64,000 bases of DNA from NCBI GenBank assembly GCA_008828725.1, contig MEHQ01003804.1:343555-407554 (forward strand), in the 5' to 3' direction. The translations under genes were made by a program, and so were the position numbers. Below the pieces are notes generated by a model that made no database searches, was not told the origin of the DNA, and was given only the letters and a program-made list of their open reading frames with translations. Source of the stretch: Saccharina japonica. Taxonomy: Eukaryota; Sar; Phaeophyceae; Laminariales; Laminariaceae. This document shows, piece by piece, positions 23,420 through 34,373 of this stretch. Position 1 is the first letter of the stretch. Every line of letters begins with the position of its first letter.

Positions 23420-25250
23420 TTTTCGCTTTGTGTTGTTGGCGTTGGTGGTCGTTTTACAGGCCTAGGGTGGTCTTCGGAATATGCGGTGCAACCGAACGGG
23501 CAACGGGACGGCGTTTGAAAGCGTCAATATGCGGATGTTGGAAGATGTATATGTTGGTTAGGCAGACCGCGCAAACCATCTACCGGCATTTTGTATACGG
23601 GGTGCCCCCGAGCATACACAACATTATTACATATGTGTCTATATTAAAGCCTTCAGTCCATTTATAAGAGTGCTATACAGCAGTACGAGTACTACAAGTA
23701 GAAATTTGCGAATACGTGGTTTTATGCTTTTACGAGGCAAACTAATAGGTCAACTGGGTGGTTCTCGGTCAAACTCCCGCACTCCACAACCCTCAACGTT
23801 ACTTAGGCTGTTTGAGCAACATCTTGGGCTATAGGTCGCGAGATACGATGCGCTTAGCCAAACCTTCTGTCAACTGAGTAGTGACATATGTACGTTGGGG
23901 AAATCGAAAATGAAAAAACGTAAGGACTGATGTACACCGTTCGTGCCTGAGCTCCGGAAATAGTTTGATAAGTTCCAGGTTATGGTTCTCGTGTCACGAG
24001 CCTCCCACCCCCTACGCTGTAATACGGTGAAGAACTCCCTGTTTATCGGTGTTGGCGCTACACCACGAAACACCTATTACTGTATAGATAGGTATGTGTA
24101 GAAATAATTCGGGGCCCGCCAAACAACAAGCACCTAATCTGGGCATGGCATTAAACCAAGCTTACAATTATATCAGCAAGGCCTCAAACCATGTTGGGAT
24201 ACACTGCAGTCAGCATTGACCGTCCTTGAGTAAACATCGCCGTGACAACTTTCACCAACTTCAGATAAGCGGTTGAATGTGCCTGTGCTGGTGGCGTGCG
24301 TAAATTATCCTTGTCGCATGAATCGTATATTCCCATGGCACGATGTTTTCTTTTCTTTTCTTGCTGCAATACAAACGTTGATTAGAATTCCGACGTCGTG
24401 GTTCTGTGACCTCAGAGCTTGTACATCTCTAGGATGACGCATTGGCCCGGAGACTACGTGTGCTGGATGTCAATGGGTAGAAGTATCGGTTCGCCGTGTA
24501 GCACACAGTCACTTTCGGAACGTGTTGACATTGCTACGAGGTATAGAGTACTGCCCTCGTGAAATAATATTGTGCGATCGACGAAAGTAGCCGTGCAAGA
24601 AGCACGAAAAGGTCAATCGTCACCACGACCTCAGCATTCGTTGACGGAACAGCTTGTACTTCGAAAACACAAGCGGATAATTTGTAGTGCTGATGGTAAC
24701 CGCACGCACATAATACCCGGGGCATACCGCAGCAGAATGCGTCGGTTTTTACCCGATCACAAACACACCGTGGGCTTCGAGTAACTTCGACAACAAGCAG
24801 TTCATGCGGCGTAAAGACTCGTCCAAACTATACGTCGACAAACAGCCGTTACTCCGCATGCCATGGTTGGCCAGACGCTCTGCAGGTTGATATATAAACA
24901 ACCAGGCAACATGCGATGGACATAAATCTTCCAACCGTAAATCTTCCAACCTGGTGATACTAATATACTTCGTATATACAGAGCCCTCGCGGTAAACCAA
25001 CTTTCGCCCGAGCAGTATCTAACTTTCACGCCGTTATACGACGATAGCAGGTATAGCGAGACGACAATCAATGCCGGTACCTGCTGGTATACAAGAATAG
25101 TAACATGGTTTCCACCATCGAGGGCGAGGGCACCCTCCCTGTTTACGTATGTATGCCTCGGTCTTGTAACAACACAGCTATGCCTGTGTCAGTCAATAGA
25201 TACCGCAGATTCTGCTGTAGACATTATTAGCAGAGGACTAATAGCGTATA
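23420..25250. promoter_or_regulatory. Shared 5' flank of copy A
   Basis: The sequence upstream of the copy A start is kept in the right arm (35.87-37.69 kb inverted). The last 250 bp before the ATG are especially alike, including a block reading CGTCCCGTTGCCC on the coding strand. Any promoter must lie in this divergent intergenic region, but I cannot identify a TATA box or initiator with confidence. Confidence 0.4.
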
Positions 25251-26284
25251 CCTAGCGATTAAGCTCACCTGGGATGACCGGTGAGGTTGGGGGTTGGAGA
25301 CTGAGCAGTAGGGGGCGCGACCAACGCGTGACAAGCACTGGGGAACATCGTTTCCTTTAACGGGGCATACCTCTTCGAACCACTGGGTAAGAAGTACGCG
25401 TAAATATCCGCACGCTCTGCATGCCAAAGAGATTTTACTGTATTTCGTGGGGAAATATGTAACAGAGCCCATTTCACGTACATCAGTAATGTCATTGTAT
25501 GATCTCCCTCCTCTCAGCATTACGACGCGGTATCTCGGGTGTATCGTACCGACGATAGAAGTTGCACCTATCAAGTCAATATGAAGAGAGAAGAACATCA
25601 GCACTTCACCACGAGTAGTAGGTGTGCTGGATATCGGCAGGAAGAAGGAGCGGTTTCATGCAGAAAGCACACAGAACCGCTCGTACAGGTGCTCCGACAA
25701 ACAAGATCCAAACGGGCTGTTATCGTAAGATACCGTTGATATATACTGTGGTACAGCATAGTGAATATTCATATTGCAGTTTCAATTTACTACCGGTAAA
25801 TATCAGTGTCAACCATGACAAGCATCCCGCACGTCCACATAACCACGTGTTATATGTTCATCTACGAGCTGGTTCTACGAAAAGGCGTGAAATTCAACCT
25901 TCGGGAAATATAACAAACGGAATACACGACCGCATGAACAAGGGTGACACATCCGTGAAGATATTTTTGTAGTGCGAGTTGTAGTTCGCGAGATATGGAC
26001 ATTGTCGTCCTACTTCGGGAGGCGCTATTTCACATAGGGATGATATTCCTATAGTTAAACTAATATAATTTGAAATCAGGCTATAGTTCGGTCAGTACGT
26101 CGACATATTCGACACTACAGTTGACATGTTGACATACATCGCATCAACAAAAGGAAGACGTTCGTGACACTTTTTTTATTTGCAAGCCGTGAGGGGCTGT
26201 TATAAGAAACGCCTCCCAAAGTACTAGAACAATGTATGGAGCAATTTTGGCACCTTAGGGGAATATTTACTCTTCACGGGAATC

Positions 26285-26580
26285 GTTTTTGCACCTTGGG
26301 TTTTTAGAGTTGGAAATCGACTTTGGCACGGTGGTGCTTCATAACAATACCAACCGACCCAAACCTGTTTTTTGTTAAAAATAATAATAAAAATGCTTTC
26401 GTCAGGGAGGGTCGAAGTCGCCAAAGAAATTAAACACAATGGTAAAATGCACCTGGAGAAAGAAAATAAAAATAAAAAAAAAAGACCAACTTTGAGTCGT
26501 TTTGGATTGTCATGATGCACAACCCAGCCAAATTTCGTTTTCCAACTCTCAAAAACCAATGTGCAAAAGTGCGAAGACTA
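26285..26580. mobile_element. TIR element within a left-arm-only insertion
   Basis: The sequence beginning TTTTTGCACCTTGGGTTTTT and continuing with AGAGTTGGA is inverted at the other end as TCCAACTCTCAAAAACCAAT and GTGCAAAAG. The inverted similarity extends for about 60 bp. The surrounding 25.96-26.64 kb is missing from the right arm, where the flanks meet near 35.22 kb. Confidence 0.65.
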
Positions 26581-27195
26581 AATGTTATGGCTCTCGCTGG
26601 AACCAGATCGTACACGTTACGAGAACAGCAAGTGCCGTGCAAAGGAAACAGCGGTATTCGACATTAATTACCAGGTGACATCGCTCCTGGGTGCAATGCC
26701 GTTCTGACGCGTGATGAAAACGCAAACGAGACGAATACAACTAGCCGACAACACCAGAATGGGACCTTGATACAATCAACCAATGTGTTATCGATAGGAT
26801 ATGTTGTCTCTTCGTCTCGTACTTGCTGAGTGCGTCAACGATGCTATCGGATATATATGTGATACGCTCTACTCTGCCGACATCGAATGCACTCTAAGCA
26901 CTACTACTTACTGCTGCTTGCTGCTGCTGTGGCCGGAAACGTATAGAAAACGTCTCCGAAAGTCCAAGGCGAGACATATCTGTAGTCTGCAGTAGTACAA
27001 GGAACGTCACGCACGCCTAAACACCACGTACGTGCTATATAGCAGTGTAAGGAACTCCACGTACGCACAAATGGAGACATCGCGTACTAGCTGCGTGCGG
27101 ACAGTTCTAGGAAACTCCACGATCGACCTTAATGGTGGCAGTGGGTTGACAGGGCCACGATCGACCTTAATGGCGTTGTTGTGCAGAGGAAACGC

Positions 27196-27361
27196 CTATT
27201 ACGGGGGACCATGGCAAACCCAAACCTACGATATACACATACAGTAATCCTCTATATTTCCATGTTTTTTATCGACACTGACTGCTGTTTGGTCCTATAT
27301 TTCCCTATTATGTGTATCAACACTGTTTGGTCCTATTTACTATGTATGGTCCTCCGTAATA
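27196..27361. mobile_element. TA-flanked MITE, left arm only
   Basis: Ends CTATTACGGGGGACCATGG and ATGGTCCTCCGTAATA with internal GGTCCTATTTACTATG. The right arm at about 34.83 kb reads straight through (GAAACACGTATTATACAG on the matching strand). TA at each end suggests a Tc1/mariner-type target site. Confidence 0.7.
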
Positions 27362-28567
27362 CACAACAACCTTACGAAATCACAACACGTATGTGTGTAC
27401 CGGTTAGCGGTCACAGTCAGGAGAGTAATCAGTAGTACAGGTATTCCAAACAGGGACTGCATCGTGTGTTGGTATATATGGGGTATACGAAAACGTTTGG
27501 TATGGTTATAGGCCAAAAGTCTGCTTCGTTGGTTGGTGTAGTTTTTTGCTTTTGTATACCTAGTCATGCCCCATGATGTACCCCATACTGCCAAGGACAC
27601 GTGATAAGAAACAGGAAATCGGGTCTAGGTTGGATGTATTAATTGAGAGAGGATGGTTAATACACAAAATTCAGTATAATGACTATTAATACCAAATTTC
27701 TTATGTCATATCTCAGACTCAACCTACATGTCTTAGTACTGTAGTTAAGCGTTTTCATAACGTGGATGGTACTATGTAGTGGAATAAGCGTTGCACCTTG
27801 TCAGATAGGGAATAAAAGTATACGATGTATAGGTCACTGCAGCGTACCTATATAAGCCAACGCAGCACAAGTTTATAGTCGGCGAAGTCACCTAAATAAT
27901 TATGTTCATTATTACATACATACAGTAAGTATTCGTGAAAAAATGAATTTCATGTAATATGTAGTACCATATATATACAAATCTAAGTACAGCAGCAAGA
28001 GGTTGCCGTGCGGCAAGTGCACACGAGCAAGATTATCTCCTTTAAGTTTGGAAATATTAGAACAACTGTGTGTATTCATACTCGTAGCTCGTCTGCGTGT
28101 AGACGAGTTTAGTACCATGTCAGCGTCAATGGAGATTCCCCTTGCCCATTCCGAATATTGCTACATATTATATTGTACCTCGTAAGTGACATTTCACACG
28201 TATCACTATGTACACTATATATGCATCATTCGCTAGAAACATAATATGGTTATACTACCTGTAATCCAAGACAAATCTATTTGAACCTTCGAGGAACACG
28301 CTATTTTATAATTTAGTTTTGTCCATCCCATCCATTATCTTCGCCCTTCTTTTCTCTCTCCCTCTTTAGTCGTAACTCAGATCCGGGGTCGCTAAGTAGG
28401 CTCTCTTCTCCCCCCCTCCCCACTACGGTACGTGCCTTGCATTTTTAACGCGAGAAGATTTTAGCGCTTTCTTCCCTCGTCGACGTGCGTCGGATTCCGC
28501 CTACCCACGCCACGAAGGCGCTCTCAGCAATTGGCTCCTTTTTATTGTTTTCAAATAAAGTCCAAAT

Positions 28568-28652
28568 CTCACCACAGTTGGATTCGAACTTGGGTACTGG
28601 GTACCCACGCTAGTAGCTTTTGAGGCTGACCACTAGTCTACCGCGGCGACCG
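28568..28652 (-). repeat. tRNA-derived (SINE head or tRNA pseudogene) sequence
   Basis: On the reverse strand, GGTAGACTAGTGGTCAG resembles a pol III A box and AGTTCGAATCC a B box, about 40 bp apart. The T-stem halves (CCAAG/CCAAC) do not pair, so this is not an intact tRNA. It could be a SINE head with its body toward lower coordinates. Confidence 0.4.
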
Positions 28653-28687
28653 GTCAATGTTATTGATTAAAAATAGGGCGACAGGAG

Positions 28688-29305
28688 CATTATTGGATGG
28701 TGGGGGCAGCGGCCAAAAACAGGTATACCTGGTCCCTTTGCGGCCAAAAACAGGTGCATACTTAAAAGCAAGTCCAAAACGCACTCCACGTGCCCTGCCA
28801 TTTGTACAAAACCAGGTATACCTGGTTTTTAGTCTACTCTGCTTCACTTTCACCTTTTTTTTTGTCGTTTTTAAGCCAATCAGAGGCCCTTCATAGTTAC
28901 ACCCTATGCCCCCTATACAAATGCCGACGTACGCGAAGACCCCCTCCTCCCTTCGCATCTCGCACCACACGCCACTCGAGCGACACACATATCTAACTGC
29001 ACGCCTCCGCGGAAATAATACGAGACAGAAGGCTCCCCTTCGGGATTGTGGTTGACTTGGAATAGCAGAGGTGTCGCATGCTGAGAAGGGAGAATACACC
29101 AGCAGGCGTTCGTTCCTCGTACTATTGATAGCGGCTACTCGTATACGTAGCCACCGGGCGAGCACGAAGAACATGAAAAACTCTACTACTCTACGTTGCA
29201 AGGAACGGCAGGTTCGTGGGGTGCGTTTGATTTAATATGTACCTGTTTTTGGCCCCGAGCGGACCAGGTGAACCTGTTTTTGGGCGCTGCCCTTATTGGA
29301 ATCAT
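28688..29305. mobile_element. ~620-bp element with ~110-bp terminal inverted repeats
   Basis: The left end (ATTATTGGATGGTGGGGGCA, GCGGCCAAAAACAGGTATAC) is matched by the inverted right end (GGGCGCTGCCCTTATTGGAA, with AACCTGTTTTTGG). The inverted similarity covers two CCAAAAACAGG motifs and a further block with CAAAACGCACTCCACG. The palindrome CAGGTATACCTG occurs twice on the left side. It is absent from the right arm. No transposase frame was recognised. Confidence 0.65.
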
Positions 29306-29749
29306 TCGCTGACTTTTTGTTTTCAAAAGGGGGAGAACAATAATACCCGGCCCCTGTTCGGAACATTCACCAAAAAGCCTACGATACAACGCAATTTATA
29401 TATTTCATTCATGCTACTGTATGTAATTCGAGACCTGAAGAATGGGTAGTTTTCCCCTTCGAAGGACACGGTGTGCAATATGTATCTTTAATTATGTATA
29501 CTAGGCTTCTACAGTGTAGTATAAATAGAGTAGTCCAAACGTATAAACCTGGTATGATATACCCGATACATAATATAGGTAATTTCCGAGTTCCTCGATG
29601 TCCAAGGGTCTGATTTCCTGGCGATGGTGTGTCACACTTGCCGTATCCTGCACGTTGGCTTGGTGTTTCATCGTATGTCGGATAAATCATAAACAAAACT
29701 TGAAGAAACGCCATGGTCTACGTCATTAAGAAATCCACTAATTATCCGT

Positions 29750-32700
29750 TTTCGTAGACTATCTAACGCCGCTCGGTTAGGTTCTTGGTGGTGGAGGTCC
29801 GTCGGTTCAAAATGGTTGTCGCTAAAACGGGCTACCTCTAGATCGCAACACGTACGGGTCGAACGCGCTCCATTAGTTTGTTTCAACAAGTATATTCGCT
29901 ATACTCTCACCTCCGGCGGTATGTGTTTCGCCCATGACAATATTGGACACGGCCTGTCCGGGTGATCACACACAACACGCGAAAACCCTACGTTTCGTGC
30001 GCACTGGCAATCAAACCGATCACTCTGGTTTAGCGACTCTCGGACATCAACCGACGCAGATGAGTGTTAGCTGGCGAAACACTGCATGGATTGTCCCTTT
30101 GAACCTCTCCGCATCACAAATCAGGCCTCTGAGGGCACCTAAACACATCGTCGACAGTGATTGAACAGAACTTTGTCCGTCCTACTAAGCGACACAATAC
30201 TTGATGGCAACGCAAAAATTAAGCCTTTTTGCCTTAGACCCTGTTTGTTGTGTGCGGTGTTCTACATAGCTCTCGCACGAAGCGTGCTTTTCCACACTAG
30301 ATTGTATGTAGCTACATTTATTTCCACAATCGGTCAAAATAATAGTTATACTTTACAGTTATGATTTACCATGGGGTACTCGTGTATCATCCCTGGTTTT
30401 TGAGGTCATCGTCAGGTATTATGTAGAAGGGTGCCCCCGGCCCGGAGCTTTTGCAAATGTGTTTGTGTACCCTACCAAAGTCACTACAGAAATGAATTGA
30501 TGGTCAAACGTCGTATACTAGCTGATGTGCCGTTCGCTGTTCGTTTGTGAAGATATACACGCACTCATGCAAATTACGCTACTTGACGAAACCTGGATAT
30601 AATATGTAGATGCGCCGTCAGACTTCCTGGCTTTATTCCGACGAAAAACGCACAACCGAAACATGGAAACCCTGACCTCAGCGGTAGCTACGGGCAAGTG
30701 CAGAAAAAGTAACGGGCTCGACGAGTTTGCATTTCTCTCGTTTCAACTTCATCCGGCGCCTCCTACGACACGAGTGTTCCGCTGTCCAAATGCCGAAGAC
30801 ACGGCCGAGGCTGTTCTCGGGGACTGGCTACTGCTGCTTGCTGCTGACACTGCCCTCGTGTGTTTGCAGTCTGCTGCCCCTCCGCTGTGTTTGCTGGCCT
30901 TCCCTCATCTCTCCCCGACTTGTGCCGCGAGTATGCGAGCATTTATTTCTTGACGCGTCCCCCTGTCTATTTCCCTCTGTGTCCCACTATGGTTCAGGAA
31001 TGCATAACGTGATTTATATAATGAATGGAGTTAGCGTGCATACATTTATTTTGTCAACGGAGGAATGCGATATGCGGAACAAGCAGTTCAGAGTCTGTGA
31101 CAACTTTGTTTGGCCTTTGCTTGAGGTGACATTGCAAAACCATTGCGGACATTTCCCAAGACTCAAACTGCAGGGGTTCGAACTTGTCCCATAAGACGTC
31201 CATCGCAGACACAATGGCAAAATCATTTTAATTTTATCAATTAATTGTCGAATGACTGGTCAACGATTAACCACGCACTGTTACCTGGGCACCCGGCTTC
31301 AGTAGCGTACACGAGTACCTGGGTCCCCAAAACACATCCAACTCGCAAGCCGCGCAGGGCTCAAATTCGTGACCCTGGTAGTGTTGTTAGAAGGGATTTC
31401 CGAGGTATGGTGAGGCATGTCCCTCCGTTGGCAGACGTCAATGACCGGGTACACGCGTACGCCTGGCCAAGTCGCCTTGTTCAACAACCCTGCAGGTGTC
31501 AAGTCCCACCCTTCCGTAAGGCGACGGTAGGTGTGGCGCCGGATTTTCTGAGCACCAGGATACCTTAACATATCACCCCCGAGACATGACTTCGGAGGAT
31601 TTCGTTCGCGGAGACTCGATGAGTACTTGCATGAGGCTTCCCTAACACGACTTTAAACGAGTATACGTGTCGTTAACGCCTGCAGTTTCTCATTTGAGAA
31701 ACTCCTGCTGTCAGCAAATATGCAGCAAAAATCTGTCACCAGTGACGTGGGACGAGCCCCGTACCTGACCAGCTAGCGAGAGATCGCGGTATTCCTCCCG
31801 GAGTAGCCGTGTGTAAAAAAGGGCGGTACTATTCTGATGAGCTCGGTAGACGTTTCTTCCCGCTGCGGCCATAAACCTAACTGTGTTAGGTTTACTGTTG
31901 ACACAGTTACGGGAAAATGACATATATTCCCTTGTGAACGGTGTCCACGCGTTAGTCAACTGTTACCGTTGGAAAAAAGCACGAAATCACGGCTGTTGTC
32001 CGACATTGCACCGTGCTTTGAAGGTGGGCCTTTTTGGAGTGCATGCTGCAGGTAGAGTAAGGGCTCAAAAGAGATGTTTTATTTGTCTTACTATCCGGCT
32101 TTAGATCACCGAATCTATCGGTTCTTGCCCGCTACCGTCAGTAGTAATAGCTCTGCGCGAGTTGTGACTCCTCCACTCGAGTACTGTAACCTCTCTATAC
32201 ATATTAGAGTGCCGAGGTTAAAGCTTAGTTAGAAGACGTGTGGAGGTTGTACCTAGCAAATAGTTGCGAATTATATGTTGGGCGATGGAAACCCACAATA
32301 CGAGACACCAAAAAAGTCACAGAAAATCTGGGCCAATCTGGATTTACTTTTTGAGAGGGTGCCTTCTACATTAATTCCGTAACAATGTCTCTCGAATTTA
32401 ATATTTTCCTGTAAATCGCAGGCTGACTTTCAGTTTGGAGTGTTTCTTGTTAGATGCCCTGTACAGTATAGCATACATACATAGTGGAAGCGGAGACAAG
32501 ACGAAGAGTTACAAAGAGAAGAAACGTTTACAGACAATCGAAGTGGGAGAACTATTCGCTGCCAGATCATCATGGGAAGATGCATATAGTACGGCGGCTA
32601 GTTGTTTGAACAAACGGGTTAACGTCCCCCATTAATAGCCGTCATACAGATGTGTGTTCTTCACAAAATACTTGTTTTTCTTGCTTCCTATCCGTCGACG

Positions 32701-33100
32701 CACAGCAAATCCAGTACTCTCGCTGGTCTTTGGTCTTACAGAGATACTCATGTTGAAGAGATACTGTAAAGGCCCTCCGATGAAAACAATATGTATGCCT
32801 CAAGGATGGTAGACACAATGCAGTGCAACACCTTGTCATTGTCGCACTGACCGTCCTACCGATAGATTATGTGGTGCTTCAGGCGAAAGGCTGAAACTCA
32901 AGTCTATACATGGTCGCGGCCAAGCAATACCCTTTGCCGTGAGTATCCCGATAAAAGCCACGTTAAGTGAACACCGGTATAACATTACGATATATTTGAG
33001 CTTGTGTCCTCTCCATGTATATGTAACTGCTATTTGCTACAGGAGGGGTAGTAGTTTATACTTGTCGACATCCGGCATACCCAACCGTCCGTGCCTATTA
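29750..33100. other. Central spacer of the palindrome, no gene recognised
   Basis: I found no inverted match inside this interval. It contains several open frames of 60-155 codons, the longest at 30727-31194, with no recognisable domain and poor coding character. A small perfect hairpin CAGTTTCTCATTTGAGAAACTCCTG lies near 31681. The two copies of the metzincin-WSC gene point away from it. Confidence 0.5.
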
Positions 33101-33419
33101 TTGTCCATCGTCGGGAGATAAGCGCAGTGGTCAACAAACACACCACACGACCAAAACGCATCGTGGAAAATAACCATACAAACGAAGTATACATAGCACA
33201 CGATACACATACATCTGCGATGAAACACCAAGCCAACGTGCAGGATACGGCAAGCGTAACACACCAACGCCAGGAAAGCAGATTCATCGACATTGAGTAA
33301 CTCGGAAATTACATAGAATACATACCAGGTATATCATACCAAGTATATACGTTTGGACTACTGCTACTGTTCTGTAGAACCATAGTATATACATAAATAA
33401 GTAAAGAGTCTGCACATCG

Positions 33420-33700
33420 TGTTCTTCGAAGGTGAAAACTAATTATTAACGTGTTGAATTAGTATGAATGAAAGGAAATTAATGACGTCGTATCGTAGGC
33501 TTGAGTGCATGTGTAAACCGGGGGCCGGGGGTATTGTGCTCCCCCTTTTGAAAAATTAGTCAAATGATATAATACATTGTTCTCTCCCTACGTATTAAAA
33601 ATATAGTGTGTCCCTCGAAGGTAAGTACAAATTAATGTCTCGAGTTAGTATGACATACGAGTATCAGTATTTAACTTCAGTGAGTGATGTATAGTGTACA
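33420..33700. repeat. Inverted copies of a dispersed repeat
   Basis: GTGTTCTTCGAAGGTGAAAAC (33420) and GTGTGTCCCTCGAAGGTAAG (33605) are close direct variants. Inverted relatives occur at 29455-29475 and near 2.6-2.9 kb. The GGGGCCGGGGGTATTGTGCT block at 33519 pairs with ACAATAATACCCGGCCCC at 29337. Confidence 0.45.
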
Positions 33701-34262
33701 CAGATATGTGTGTATTGTCACCTACAAGGCAATATACATATATACAAATATACCGAATGGACAAGGGAAAACTGCATTGATACTAACCTCATATAAAAAA
33801 TCGCCTACATGTGGACGAGCCTTTGATTCAAAGTTGTCCCAATCTTTCAAAACCACAGGGAGATGATGATATTTGTGTGCACTTGCCGCACGGCAACCTC
33901 GTACTGCTGCAAAGTGACACATATCATACGGTACTATATGTATATGATGTGAAAAAACAAATTCCCTTAGATACTCTCTTTAACATTGACCATAATTAGG
34001 TGTCTTCGCCGACAGTTACTCTTTGTTGAGTTGTCCCATACGGGTAAACTGCAGCAACATATTTAGAGTACGTGTTTAACTGACAACATGCAGTGCTTAT
34101 TCCAATCATACAATCCGCGTTTAAAAAAACGGTTAAAACCTACTACTCTGTAAAACATAGTCCTTCAAAAACTTGTACCTGTAACCTAACCAATACATGA
34201 GTCCACTTTAAAGTGCTTTGTCACCTCCCGTCCTGGGAAGAGGTGCTATCAACCAGACCTCA

Positions 34263-34373
34263 CTATTACGGAGGACCACAGTAAATAGGACCTGCGGCAT
34301 ACACTAAAGCCTATATATTTATCTATTTTTAATAACAAAAATTGGTCCTATTTACTATGGTCCTCCGTAATAG
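34263..34373. mobile_element. TA-flanked MITE, 111 bp, near-perfect palindromic ends
   Basis: The left end CTATTACGGAGGACCACAGT and AAATAGGACC is repeated inverted as GGTCCTATTT and ACTATGGTCCTCCGTAATAG, about 30 bp with one mismatch. The interior is AT-rich and non-coding. It belongs to the same family as 27196-27361 but sits at a different place in the other arm. Confidence 0.8.

Larger units (their letters stand above)
2270..29750. repeat. Left arm of a ~27-kb inverted duplication
   Basis: Read on the reverse strand, this interval matches 33.1-60.1 kb in order. Anchors are the 16 exons of the metzincin-WSC gene, its introns, its upstream region (for example 25.3 kb with 35.8 kb; 28.0 kb with 33.9 kb) and the inner edge (29.58-29.67 kb with 33.2-33.3 kb). 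Exons are nearly identical between arms. Several introns are about 90% alike by eye, and the outer 2.3-4.5 kb are clearly lower. Indels, mostly mobile elements, shift the symmetry axis between about 30.5 and 31.4 kb along the arms. Confidence 0.92.

Noticed and set aside
24572-24784. Forward frame with ADGNRTH, mirrored at 36310-36522
   Set aside because: Such strings are frequent in spurious translations. The two arms differ at many replacement positions, and I see no splice or domain support.
30727-31194. 155-codon frame in the central spacer
   Set aside because: No recognisable domain, and it overlaps another frame of similar length. There is no second copy to test for conservation.
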